Notes under the pieces: model-generated
Told to the model about the DNA's origin: nothing
Database searches by the model: none
The model's input: the letters and a program-made list of their open reading frames with translations, nothing else
Made by a program: the position numbers and the translations under genes
Shown here: in pieces, positions 54,584-62,055 of the stretch
Layout of the letters: every line of letters starts with the position of its first letter
How positions within the stretch are numbered: the first letter of the stretch is position 1
From: Halomarina halobia
GTDB taxonomy: Archaea > Halobacteriota > Halobacteria > Halobacteriales > Haloarculaceae
DNA length: 64,000 nucleotides
Direction of reading: 5' to 3'
NCBI RefSeq assembly: GCF_029338575.1
Contig: NZ_CP119992.1
Location: 1,240,001-1,304,000, forward strand

Positions 54584-55392
54584 CCCGGGACCTCGACGCC
54601 GTCGGCCGCGAAGGATAGACCGACAACTGGAGTGCGAGCCGCTCGTTTCCGTTTACGACGGACGTCTCGAAGAGAGGGGTCGGAGCACCTGGCGTCCCTC
54701 CGCGGGACGGCGACCCGGCCCACAGTCCGCCTGCCCACAGCACTGCTGTGCAACCGACAGGTTGAATGGCACACGAACACGGTCGGAAGCGCTGCAAGAC
54801 AGGAAACCTGGACATGCAGGAGCTCGCCAACACGCCGGGCCGGACAGGTGGAACGACCCCACTAGACGGGGAGCCACTCGCGGGTAAATCGTTCACCCTT
54901 GCCGGGTACGCGTATTTATCTCCGTTTCGCCGTTCGCTCGTGAAAGCGCCGAGTTCGGATCGGAGGAAGACGATCGCCTCGCTCAGACGGACGCACTCCG
55001 TTCGTCTGCCAACGCCCTCGTTCGCTTCGCTCACGAGGATCTCGCTCGGCGCTGCGACCCCCAGGGTTCAAATCCTCGTGTTCGGCCCGCTCACGCTCGA
55101 CTCGTCCATTCTCGCTCCCTCGGAAAACCTCGGTCGCTCCGATAGACTTGCCGGGAGTCACGCGAGCGTGAGCGAGTGTGACGTCGGCGAGGAAACGAGA
55201 CGAAACGCAGTGGAGTCGAGTGAACTCGCCGGGACTGAGCGAACGCTTCGCGTTCGCGAAGGTCGGCAAGTCCACGACTGACCGAGCGAAGCGAGGGAAG
55301 GAGTGGACTTGCCGGGGCTACGTCAATACGTGTGCCTGCCGAGGCTCGGGTAGAATGCGTACCCAGTCGTCGTGGAGTGGAGTTCATCATCG
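54584..55392. other. Non-coding boundary between the core genome and the integrated element
   Basis: No convincing gene. CACAGCA and TGCTGTG form a tight inverted repeat at 54736-54750, CGTATTTATCTC near 54911 looks like a box A, and GACTTGCCGGG occurs twice (about 55145 and 55306). A tRNA-tail-like sequence sits at 55062-55086. One open frame from ATG 54766 has no family resemblance and its second half reads through repetitive sequence, so I do not call it. Confidence 0.5.
55062..55086 (+). repeat. tRNA 3'-end-like sequence, candidate attachment scar
   Basis: CAGGGTTCAAATCCTCG followed by TGTTCGGC resembles a T-arm plus acceptor strand, with one mispair in the T stem. No matching 5' half of a tRNA is present. 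It lies about 310 bases outside the integrase, where a left attachment site would be expected. Confidence 0.4.
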
Positions 55393-56400
55393 CTATGCGT
55401 CCTCGATGAAGTCGCGGCGAATCTGCATCTTCTCGCGTTCGGTTCGTTCGTCGTAGTGCTGATCGAGCACGTCCGCTGAGACGTCCGAGCGGTCCGAGAC
55501 CACCTCCTGGGGCGTCCCGTTACGCAGGTGATCCGTGATCGACCCGCGGCGAATCCCATGCGGTGACCGCGAGGACGGACAGCCAGCGCGCTTGCCATGC
55601 TGTCGCGCCTCGCAGGTCTCGGGATCGCGGTCGTGCGGACACTCACCGATCTCGCAGGGCTGCGTTACTCGGTAGACGGTTTCGCGAACCGCGCCCTCAC
55701 TCAACCGACCGTGCGAACTGGTGAGGAGGGGCCGACGCCCGTGGTCGTCCGTTACCTCTACGCGGTTGTGTTCCAGATAGTCCTGGAGCACCCCGCAGTA
55801 GTACGGCCCAACGGCGACCGAGCGTTCGGCAGCAGCTCCGTTTTTCAGCCGCGTCCCCGTGTCAGGCCGGTGTCGGATGTCGAGGCATTGCGCGTCCGGG
55901 TCGAAGTCTCCGACATCGAGCGCCCGGAGACTTCCCAACCGGATACCGGTGTGCCAGACGATCGCGAGGATGACGTGCTCGCGACTCGCGTAGGCGAACC
56001 GGTCGAGATGATCGAGGATCGTCCCCGCCCGGTCGAGTTCCAGATGCTCGTCCCGCGCTTCGTCCTCCGCCGGGACGGCAGGGAGGTGCACGCGCTCGCG
56101 CATCCCCTGTTCGACGGCGTCGATCGCCGCACAGAAATCGAGGAACACGCGGAGCGTTTGGAGCTCCCCACGGAGTGTAACGGGCTTGATGTCTTCGCTC
56201 CGCCAGACGCGGAAACGATGCAGATCGCGCCCCGTGAGGGCATTCAGGTTATCGATCTCCTCGGCCTCGCAGAACGTGAGGAACTGCGAGAGCCGATATC
56301 GGTGGTTCTGCAACGACTTCTCCGAGAGTTCGGGGTCTCGCTCGGCGAGATACCACTCCACGGCCTCGGCAGGCGTCGTGGGTTCGAGTCCATCGCTCAT
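55393..56400 (-). CDS. int: Tyrosine recombinase/integrase (XerC/D-like)
   Basis: A 335-residue integrase. The SAM-like core-binding domain is at about 10-105 (VEWYLAERDPELSEKSLQNHRYRLSQFL) and the catalytic domain follows. Catalytic residues are Arg in HTGIRLGSLRAL, His-x2-Arg in SPHGIRRGSITDHL and the nucleophile Tyr in DQHYDERTEREKMQIRR. A Cys/His cluster (CEIGECPHDRDPETC) sits before the HxxR box. ATG 56400 matches the family opening; a GTG at 56466 overlaps the preceding gene's TGA and is an alternative start. Confidence 0.92.
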   Translation of the reverse strand: MSDGLEPTTPAEAVEWYLAERDPELSEKSLQNHRYRLSQFLTFCEAEEIDNLNALTGRDLHRFRVWRSEDIKPVTLRGELQTLRVFLDFCAAIDAVEQGMRERVHLPAVPAEDEARDEHLELDRAGTILDHLDRFAYASREHVILAIVWHTGIRLGSLRALDVGDFDPDAQCLDIRHRPDTGTRLKNGAAAERSVAVGPYYCGVLQDYLEHNRVEVTDDHGRRPLLTSSHGRLSEGAVRETVYRVTQPCEIGECPHDRDPETCEARQHGKRAGCPSSRSPHGIRRGSITDHLRNGTPQEVVSDRSDVSADVLDQHYDERTEREKMQIRRDFIEDA

Positions 56401-56462
56401 AGGACCCCGGCGACCCTGTCGCGTGGCAGTGGGAAAGGTACTCCGCCGCCCGTCCGTCTCGG

Positions 56463-56630
56463 TCACGGCGACACCTCCGAGCCGTCGATGCGGTCAAGGT
56501 TCTCGTTCAGCCGCTCTAGCTCGACGCGGATGTCGTCGAGAAGCAGGACTATCTTCTCGTCGTTCGTCACGCCGACCGGCGAGTGCCGGTCAGGGTTGGT
56601 GCGGGTCGTCCTCGTCTCGTTATATTGCAT
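56463..56630 (-). CDS. 55-residue helical miniprotein coupled to the integrase
   Basis: The frame gives MQYNETRTTRTNPDRHSPVG, then VTNDEKIVLLLDDIRVELER and LNENLDRIDGSEVSP. The second half has heptad-like Leu/Ile spacing and may form a coiled coil. Its TGA overlaps the GTG start option of the integrase (GTGA). Position directly ahead of int suggests a directionality or accessory factor; this is inference. Confidence 0.65.
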   Translation of the reverse strand: MQYNETRTTRTNPDRHSPVGVTNDEKIVLLLDDIRVELERLNENLDRIDGSEVSP

Positions 56631-56639
56631 TTGTGTCGC

Positions 56640-56801
56640 TCAGTCGACGACGACACCGAGCGGAAAAGCCAAGGCCCCAGCCCTCGTAGAGCCGGTGACG
56701 ATAGCCTGCTCGGCGTCGTCGTTCGTGTTGGTCGCGACGCTCTGGGGATGCGCGAACATCCCCGTCACGGCGTCGTTCGATACCTCAGCTTCGAGTTGCA
56801 C
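56640..56801 (-). CDS. 53-residue hypothetical protein
   Basis: A GTG-started frame, MQLEAEVSNDAVTGMFAHPQ then SVATNTNDDAEQAIVTGSTR and AGALAFPLGVVVD. It overlaps the end of the upstream RHH-like gene by 17 bases and ends ten bases before the next ATG. AAGGAG immediately precedes the GTG, which is closer than ideal; an internal ATG gives a 39-residue form. No family recognised. Confidence 0.5.
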   Translation of the reverse strand: MQLEAEVSNDAVTGMFAHPQSVATNTNDDAEQAIVTGSTRAGALAFPLGVVVD

Positions 56802-56934
56802 CTCCTTCTTCCTTATTGAGCAGCGATCGGAGTGCTTCGTTGTAATTCGGATAGCCCTCTCGATCGCGGAAGTCCGCGAGTAGATCCCGGACTTCCGGTT
56901 CAAGTGGGCCAACTGTGGTGCCTCCGACTGCCAT
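56785..56934 (-). CDS. 49-residue RHH-like small protein
   Basis: MAVGGTTVGPLEPEVRDLLA then DFRDREGYPNYNEALRSLLN and KEEGGATRS. A short strand, then a helix, a turn (GYPNYNEAL) and a second helix fit the ribbon-helix-helix plan of small DNA-binding or antitoxin proteins. It is the first of a run of three overlapping genes leading to the integrase, so it could regulate integration. Confidence 0.62.
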   Translation of the reverse strand: MAVGGTTVGPLEPEVRDLLADFRDREGYPNYNEALRSLLNKEEGGATRS

Positions 56935-56988
56935 GTCAACTGCTACAAGAGGAAGATAAATATAGATGCCGCTTCAATTTCTGTTCCT

Positions 56989-57540
56989 ATGGCCGACGAT
57001 GATCTCACTGCGTCGCTGCTGACGCCCAGTCAACGTGAGTTCCTTCGCGGTTCGAGCAATCTCTCAGACCGCGGAGAACGCGCGGCACGGTCCAGAATCA
57101 AAAGACGTCTCAAGGCGGGGATGGAGGATTTCACTATCCTCCTTGACCATCGAGAGCGAGTGCCAGAGTACGAGGGCAATCCGATCGATGCATTAGCTCT
57201 ACTTTTAGGGCGCGGATTAATGGAGCCTGAAACAGGAGGTGAAGAAACCCTTGAGGCTCCTATGCCAGGGAAACAGATGACGAGTGGTGATCGGCTTGCG
57301 TGGACCGAGTTCCTCTTGGGAAAAGCGCTTGAGAGAGCGGCAGAAGCGTTCGACCACCCGCGTCGGTATGAGGTCGAAATCATCCCCATCGAAAATGATC
57401 CTCGGAGCGTGAACGAATTTGTCCAAGCGGTTCGGGCTGGGGAACTCTCGCAGGACGATATCGCGGAACTGTACCGCGAAGGAGCAATCTCACAGACGAA
57501 GTTCCTCAAGATCACCGAGGCTGCTGGCGACGAGGAGTAG
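56989..57540 (+). CDS. Hypothetical element-encoded protein
   Basis: A 183-residue soluble protein. It opens with DDDLTASLLTPSQREFLRGSSNLSDRGERAARSRIKRRLKAGMEDF, and the basic REFLRG..RAARSRIKRRL pattern is common in haloviral/plasmid proteins of unknown role. The remainder is acidic and helical. GC content and third-position GC are clearly lower than in the core genes, indicating recent transfer. The next coding segment continues in the same frame after its TAG. Confidence 0.72.
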   Translation: MADDDLTASLLTPSQREFLRGSSNLSDRGERAARSRIKRRLKAGMEDFTILLDHRERVPEYEGNPIDALALLLGRGLMEPETGGEETLEAPMPGKQMTSGDRLAWTEFLLGKALERAAEAFDHPRRYEVEIIPIENDPRSVNEFVQAVRAGELSQDDIAELYREGAISQTKFLKITEAAGDEE

Positions 57541-57552
57541 TCGGAGTCACTC

Positions 57553-58032
57553 ATCACCGTCCTCACACACGATCTCGCGAAGTTCATCGGCGAGGTCGAA
57601 CGGGAGGCGGAGAAGGCGGGTATATCCCGCTCTGAATGCATTCGGGAGGTGCTTGCCTCCCGGAACGAATCGCCCGAACACGAGCAGGAGGTCGAGGAAT
57701 TACGAACCGAGGTCGAGCGCCTTCGGCGGCAACTCGCCGCGGCCAACTCACGCATCGACGCATCGAACGAGTTGGTCCGCGCGGGCGAGCGTGAGCAGTC
57801 GATCGCCGAGCGGAAGGCACAGGCGGGGATCGTCACGCGCGCGAAGTGGTGGCTGACCGGGATGCCCTCGTCGTCGTCGTCGGAGGCGGAGGCGGCGCGC
57901 GTCACGGAGCCGGAACCGAGCGGAGAATCAGAGGGAGCGACAGAGCGACCAGCCGCAGCGGAAGCCTCGACGGCGCGGCCGTCGCGCTCCTCCTCGAGTC
58001 GGTCGTCGTCGACGGGGATGAACAACGAGTGA
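57553..58032 (+). CDS. Ribbon-helix-helix protein with coiled coil; no canonical start codon
   Basis: Coding sequence is clear from about 57553: ITVLTHDLAKFIGEVEREAEKAGISRSECIREVLASR, a classic RHH domain. A coiled coil (VEELRTEVERLRRQLAAANSRID) and an acidic/Ser-rich tail follow. No ATG, GTG or TTG precedes the RHH after the upstream TAG. The codon in the expected place is ATC, with GGAG six bases ahead. The first standard start, GTG 57649, would remove the whole RHH. Either ATC is used, the gene is expressed by readthrough, or the start has mutated. Confidence 0.65.
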   Translation: MTVLTHDLAKFIGEVEREAEKAGISRSECIREVLASRNESPEHEQEVEELRTEVERLRRQLAAANSRIDASNELVRAGEREQSIAERKAQAGIVTRAKWWLTGMPSSSSSEAEAARVTEPEPSGESEGATERPAAAEASTARPSRSSSSRSSSTGMNNE

Positions 58033-58114
58033 CAGTGCGAGGGCGTCCTGCGCGGGGCGTAACAAACACGTGCACGACGGCGTCGACGGGCAGCCCGCCG
58101 ACGAATGAGTATAG

Positions 58115-58474
58115 CTATACCACCAGCGCTTCGTTATGCCACGGTTCAGTGTTGAATTGCAGTGAATAGCGGCCGTCGGCGTGACGCCGGCGGAGTTCCT
58201 GGCCGACGGCGCGGCCGTCGTCGGTAGGGGTGATGAATATGAAGTTGGTGATGAGTCCGCGGTCGTAGAGGCGTTCGAGTGACCGTGAGTGCGTCGAGCG
58301 GTGGTTTGCGGTAAGGATCTGTTCTCCGGGGTAACTGGGTGACGGTTCGACGGCGTCGAACTCTTTCGCGACGAGGCGTGAAAGCACGATTCGGCTCATG
58401 TTGTCTTCGGTGGCGAGCACGGCGAGAATGAATTGTTGGCGCGAACTGAGTCGCGGCGGGAGGGAGCGGTCCAT
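58115..58474 (-). CDS. Winged-helix regulator
   Basis: A 119-residue DNA-binding protein. Opening MDRSLPPRLSSRQQFILAVL and helices MSRIVLSRLVAKEFD, THSRSLERLYDRGLITNFIF form a winged-helix fold, with an acidic C-terminal tail. Start ATG 58474 has GGAGGG just upstream, and a 24-base TA repeat overlaps the promoter region directly before that. It may repress or activate neighbouring element genes. Confidence 0.78.
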   Translation of the reverse strand: MDRSLPPRLSSRQQFILAVLATEDNMSRIVLSRLVAKEFDAVEPSPSYPGEQILTANHRSTHSRSLERLYDRGLITNFIFITPTDDGRAVGQELRRRHADGRYSLQFNTEPWHNEALVV

Positions 58475-58491
58475 ATCCCTCCTTCTTGGGG

Positions 58492-58515
58492 TATATATAT
58501 ATATATATATATATA
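58492..58515. repeat. Twelve tandem TA dinucleotides in a promoter
   Basis: Uninterrupted TA repeat starting about 18 bases ahead of the winged-helix gene's ATG and therefore spanning its box A region. Slippage would change promoter spacing, a known route to phase variation in other organisms. Confidence 0.9.
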
Positions 58516-58613
58516 AAACACAGGTAACAAAGTCTAGCGACCGGCTCGTGCGGCGGTGGATGGTGGCCGCGTCCCAGAGAGGGAGGTTTTGAGGTGTCGC
58601 TGGGAGTGTCGGC

Positions 58614-58635
58614 GTGCCGGCCAGCTGGCCGGCAC
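58614..58635. repeat. Perfect 22-base palindrome
   Basis: GTGCCGGCCAG and its exact reverse complement meet without a spacer. It ends six bases before the ATG of a 47-residue membrane protein, too close to be only a terminator for an upstream gene. It could be an operator, a resolution site, or an RNA hairpin masking that ribosome site. Confidence 0.9.
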
Positions 58636-58641
58636 GGGTTG

Positions 58642-58785
58642 ATGGAGGTATCACCCGAAGAAGTGATCGTGGTCCTCACGGGCGCGGTGACGGCGATCGC
58701 CCACGGCAATTACGCCGCGGGGGTGCTGTTGCTGGTGCTGTGGGGACTGTTCAGGTCACTCGACGACAGTGACCGCGGGTCGTAG
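58642..58785 (+). CDS. 47-residue membrane miniprotein
   Basis: MEVSPEEVIVVLTGAVTAIA then HGNYAAGVLLLVLWGLFRSL and DDSDRGS. Two hydrophobic stretches around His-Gly-Asn suggest a hairpin or a single long membrane segment, with an acidic C-terminus. Its ribosome site falls in the right arm of the 22-base palindrome. Downstream, CCTTTTTTGCG and the inverted repeat TGACACCC/GGGTGTCA (58850-58883) could end its transcript. Confidence 0.6.
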   Translation: MEVSPEEVIVVLTGAVTAIAHGNYAAGVLLLVLWGLFRSLDDSDRGS

Positions 58786-59017
58786 GTTTTGGCAGGCCCC
58801 CGCGGTCGAGGTATCGCGCGTCAATCCTTTTTTGCGCCCTCTTGGACGCTGACACCCTGGTGCGGATTGACGGGCGGGTGTCACCTGGGACTTACAGGCC
58901 GGCGATCAAAATGCTTCCGGTGGTCGTGATACCGTCATACCAACCGGCAGCGTCGCCGTCCCTCCTCACGCGCGCGCGACGACTACGGAAAAAACGTTGC
59001 GTCGGTCCCGTTCTCGC

Positions 59018-59160
59018 CTACGCTCGCTGGTGGGCCTCGTCGATCTCGACGGCGAGGCCGTCCTCGAGCATCGGGAAGTAGCCGAACTGCTACCCGGTGC
59101 GCCCGACGAAGAGGCCGACGCCGGGATCCCACTGGGTGAACTCCCGGCGGGCGAAAGTGA
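59018..59160 (-). pseudogene. Remnant of a haloarchaeal gene with an in-frame TAG
   Basis: One minus-strand frame reads FARREFTQWDPGVGLFVGRTG, then TAG (59090-59092), then QFGYFPMLEDGLAVEIDEAH and QRA with a TAG stop. Third codon positions are almost all G or C, as in real genes here, on both sides of the amber codon. Upstream codon use is not gene-like, so the N-terminus is lost. No family was recognised. Confidence 0.45.
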
Positions 59161-59284
59161 ACGTGGACCGACGGGGACTACCTTTCCTCTCGCGTTCTTT
59201 TGCCCGTGAGAGTACACCAGGTGCTGTCGGCTGGTATTGTTCATCACCGATTAACTCTCGATTGATACAGAACGTGCTGTATTA

Positions 59285-60628
59285 CTTTATCTCATGGGGC
59301 TGTGCAGTTCTGTGTTGGCCACGGCCGCCATCATCCGTGGACGCGAGGATGCATCGCATCGCCAAGCAACCATGTATCATCCGCCGCGCCGACCCACGCT
59401 GGAACCGCTTCTGCATGGTGTTTTGTGGGTCGGCGTGACTCCTTCCCCGCAGTAACCGCCAAGAGTGTGTCACGGAGCGCCACTCTCTCTCTCTCGATCT
59501 GTCCAGCGTGACACACGGCGCGTGAGCACGCGATGGCCGACGCTCGCGGGCAATCGCGAAGGGGGAACAACGGCTTCCTATCGCAAGCACACACGTGATA
59601 CCCCTTCATAGCTGAAGGACTACTGCACGTGGTGCGACTGAGACATCCCATCGCGTGCATACTCGTGTGCCGTGCTCGCGGCTCCATCAACGACGTGCAG
59701 GTGAGGGTGGAGCTGCATGCAGTTTTCCGCGTCGCATCACACGAGTTAGACGCCAGCGCCCCGTCGCCATAGTGTACATACGGTTTCACTTCGCAAGTGA
59801 AACCGTGATATAAACCCGCATGCAATGGGCGGCTGCACGTGGCTGGCTGGATCCCATGCCCGTGCCTTTCCGGCATGGTTGCGGTCCTACTGCCACGCCC
59901 CAGGTGGCAGCAGGGCCGTTGTATTCTCGGCTTGTCCGGCAATCGTGAGGACTCCTATAACCAGTACGATAAGGTGGTAGGCCTCTATTCACAAATAACC
60001 GCAGTACTCTGTGCTCGTGGACCCACGCCTACCACGGCGCTGTATAGCGATTCGTCCGTTATCCCACGTCGTACCACCACGATACCGGAGTATTTAGCCG
60101 GCAATTATGTAAGGACGTCCGAGAGAAACGCGGTGTGAGAGTGCCCGTAGCCGGAGTATGTTCCGCGTGTGCAAGTCGGTAATACTAAATAGCATGTGAG
60201 AAAGCATGAACTGCGAGCGAGGGGCGCCGGCGTTCACGGCGAACTCTCGCCCCACCTGTGTGCCGCTGAGAACAGACACGAGAGCAACCGCGTCGGCTCA
60301 CTCCTTGTGTTGAAGAGCCGCCCTCGCCCCGGCACAGCGAGCGGGGGCGGCAGGTCCGAGGCTGGTGATTCTGTGCGAGTCCACAGGCTTCTCGGAACCT
60401 GTACGACCGAATGTACGTACGTCACACGCGGGGTATGGCGCCCCACGGCGACAGGTGACTATCAGCGGTCGTCCAATTAGTTACCCGCGAGATAGTATTG
60501 GTAATATTTCACTTAACCGGCCGTCGCCTCACTATCCGGGGGACGGGCAGCAGAGGACTCGCGTCGGCCGACAGGTGGCCCGTAGCGCTCCACGCTCCAC
60601 GCTCCACCGTGGTAGAGCGCTACGGGCC
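59285..60628 (+). ncRNA. Candidate large structured non-coding RNA (promoter plus about 1.3 kb RNA)
   Basis: No frame on either strand looks like a gene, yet long stems follow one another. Pairs (arms in bases) are 59385-59397/59425-59437, 59465-59474/59507-59516, 59661-59669/59738-59746 with nested 59681-59686/59708-59713, 59781-59791/59795-59805, 59854-59860/59872-59878, 59882-59896/59904-59918, 59974-59982/60027-60035, 60221-60226/60248-60253, 60317-60327/60337-60351 and 60577-60590/60615-60628. Two stems contain pairs (59386-59436, 59885-59915) that are G-U on the plus strand but A-C on the minus. CTTTATC at 59285 could be the promoter, giving a start near 59313. Ends are estimates. A second box A (GATATAAAC, 59808) could drive a shorter RNA. 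Confidence 0.5.
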
Positions 60629-60737
60629 TGGCACACGTCGGCGCGCATGGATATGGTCCCGAATTGTCCCACACCCCACACGCACAGTCCATTAGGGCTC
60701 CCCGTGCATCACGCTCACGCTTGACCCCCTACCGTTG

Positions 60738-60910
60738 CTAAACTCCCTCAAATCGCAGAGAGAACACCGGGCGCATCCCCCTAATCACCGTGATCGGCTC
60801 TCCGTGGAGTCGGTTCGCGCCCACGTACGCTCTCGGCGTCGTGACAGTAGAGCAACAGGTATCCGTCGGGGGGGACAAATGCCGCCTGCTCGCAGCGGCG
60901 CGGGCACCCC
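60738..60910 (-). pseudogene. Frameshifted small gene remnant
   Basis: Minus-strand reading gives RCEQAAFVPPDGYLLLYCHDAES in one frame and then YVGANRLHGEPITVIRGMRP and VFSLRFEGV with a TAG stop in the next, joined by one frameshift near 60830. The Cys pairs hint at a small zinc-binding protein. Upstream sequence is GC-rich and not clearly coding. It could be a genuine decayed gene or chance. Confidence 0.35.
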
Positions 60911-61216
60911 ACCTGTGGCGAGGGCGACCGCCGTGGCTCCCTTCGGTCACCCTTCGCACCTCCCTTCCGGCGAGCGGTGAGTGAGCGTATACCGTCACCA
61001 CCACCGCCACCGCCGGACGTCCCCCTCCCTCCGGTCGGGGGGACGCTCAGGCTTCCGGGTCGGGGGACAAGCCCCCGCTTCCGGCCGCTCCGCGCGGACT
61101 GGGACCCGCGCTCCGCTGTTCCTTCGCTGTGCCGGCTGTGGGGGCCGAGCCGAACCCGAATACGTTCGTGATCCGACGGGCGGAACGGTCGTGTCCGTGG
61201 GAGCCGAACCGCCGGT

Positions 61217-61465
61217 ATGCACAGCGACGGTGAGCGGGAGACCGATCGAGACGCCCTCGTCGCGAAGGTGGCGCGGGTCGTCGAGTACAACACGGGCGGG
61301 CCACAGCCGGCGCGGATCGAGCCGTTCCGCGTCTGCCAAATTCTGACCCACCGAAATCGCTACTCGCCGGCACAGGTGGATGCGGCGATCGAGCGGGCGC
61401 TCGAGCGGGGATTCATCGCGACGACCGGCAGGGGTGAGCTGGTCTCCGCAGAAGGGACCCGTTAG
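61217..61465 (+). CDS. Small winged-helix-like element protein
   Basis: An 82-residue acidic protein: MHSDGERETDRDALVAKVARV, then FRVCQILTHRNRYSPAQVDAAIERALERGF. The ILTHRNRYSPAQVDAAIERALERGF part fits the recognition helix and wing entry of a winged helix. Standard ATG; AT-poor upstream region. Its end overlaps the ParB-like fragment on the other strand by 4 bases. Confidence 0.65.
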   Translation: MHSDGERETDRDALVAKVARVVEYNTGGPQPARIEPFRVCQILTHRNRYSPAQVDAAIERALERGFIATTGRGELVSAEGTR

Positions 61466-61476
61466 GCGAGGGCGTC
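61460..61476. repeat. 17-base direct repeat, copy 1
   Basis: CGTTAGGCGAGGGCGTC, identical to 61843-61859. Each copy contains the stop codon of a minus-strand gene, so both products end in Asp-Ala-Leu-Ala. Recombination between such copies could have removed the front of the ParB-like gene. Confidence 0.8.
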
Positions 61477-61788
61477 CGCCGGGTCGTCGATGTTCGACCG
61501 GCACTTGCGCACGATCATGCGCGCCGCGCGCTTCGTCAGGTCCCCCTCGTCGATCCACTCCTGTGCTTCGTCCGGCAGGAGGAGGAACGAGAGGTGGTCA
61601 TGGATGCTCTGGCCGCTCTTCCCGAGTTTCTCTGAGAGATGTTTGACGTCGGGGTGCTTCCGGCTCGGGACCTGTAACTTATCCGGGACAACATGTTGTC
61701 CCAGGTCGCGGACATACTCAGAGTACGTCATCTCCTCGCCGTCAACGGTGACGCTGACGTTTTCGGCGAAGGCCCATGCTTCTTGCAT
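61462..61788 (-). CDS. ParB/Spo0J-like fragment (N-terminal domain missing)
   Basis: A 108-residue frame. The central HTH VKHLSEKLGKSGQSIHDHLSFLLLPDEAQEWIDEGDLTKRAARMI is the ParB/KorB DNA-binding domain. Translating upstream in the same frame gives NLEREDLTPMQEAWAFAE, the usual bridge from the ParB nuclease-like domain, but that domain is absent and the frame runs into the neighbouring gene's end at the 17-base repeat. ATG 61788 lies inside the bridge. Possibly a truncated adaptor still binding DNA, or a dead gene. Confidence 0.65.
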   Translation of the reverse strand: MQEAWAFAENVSVTVDGEEMTYSEYVRDLGQHVVPDKLQVPSRKHPDVKHLSEKLGKSGQSIHDHLSFLLLPDEAQEWIDEGDLTKRAARMIVRKCRSNIDDPADALA

Positions 61789-61842
61789 GGGGGTGAGGTC
61801 TTCGCGTTCGAGGTTTTCGGCGGTCGGTGAGGAGAAGAGGCT

Positions 61843-61859
61843 CGTTAGGCGAGGGCGTC
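61843..61859. repeat. 17-base direct repeat, copy 2
   Basis: Identical to 61460-61476. It lies at the exact point where homology to ParB stops, at the 3' end of the 38-residue gene. Confidence 0.8.
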
Positions 61860-61961
61860 GAGCAGCTCGCGATCCTCTTCGATAAGCTGTCGAATCCGGT
61901 CGCGGTAGGCCGCGCGTTCCTCGTCGGCCTTCCGCTGGTCGTGGGGTCGTTCACTGGGCAT
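61845..61961 (-). CDS. 38-residue charged miniprotein
   Basis: MPSERPHDQRKADEERAAYR then DRIRQLIEEDRELLDALA. It is a single highly charged amphipathic helix. It overlaps the end of the 34-residue gene before it by 11 bases, continuing a chain of coupled genes. No family recognised. Confidence 0.55.
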   Translation of the reverse strand: MPSERPHDQRKADEERAAYRDRIRQLIEEDRELLDALA

Positions 61962-62055
61962 CGCGGTGTTCCCGGAGGTCGCGATCGAGGCGCTCGCTCA
62001 CGGCGTCGACACTCTCGGCGATATTCGTCCCCCGGTACTTCCCGAAGCTCTTCAC
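61951..62055 (-). CDS. 34-residue charged miniprotein
   Basis: GTG start giving MKSFGKYRGTNIAESVDAVS then ERLDRDLREHRDAQ. Its GTG shares bases with the TGA of the preceding 224-residue gene, and its end overlaps the 38-residue gene. SERLDRDLREHRD is helical and charged. No family recognised. Confidence 0.5.
   Translation of the reverse strand: MKSFGKYRGTNIAESVDAVSERLDRDLREHRDAQ

Noticed and set aside
54600..54900. Possible RNase P or SRP RNA downstream of TFB
   Set aside because: None of the universal sequence blocks of either RNA was found; only one short inverted repeat is clear.
54766..55281. Plus-strand frame starting MAHEHGRKRCKTGN
   Set aside because: No family resemblance; the second half reads through repetitive sequence and the tRNA-like tail. 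Kept only as part of the intergenic entry.
59488..59497. CT dinucleotide run
   Set aside because: Short, lies in the loop between two stem arms, and shows no sign of being a functional repeat.
59331..59942. Open minus-strand frame of about 200 codons within the structured region
   Set aside because: Codon third positions are not GC-biased, Cys/Arg/His content is odd, and the frame crosses several perfect hairpins. It is better explained as non-coding sequence.
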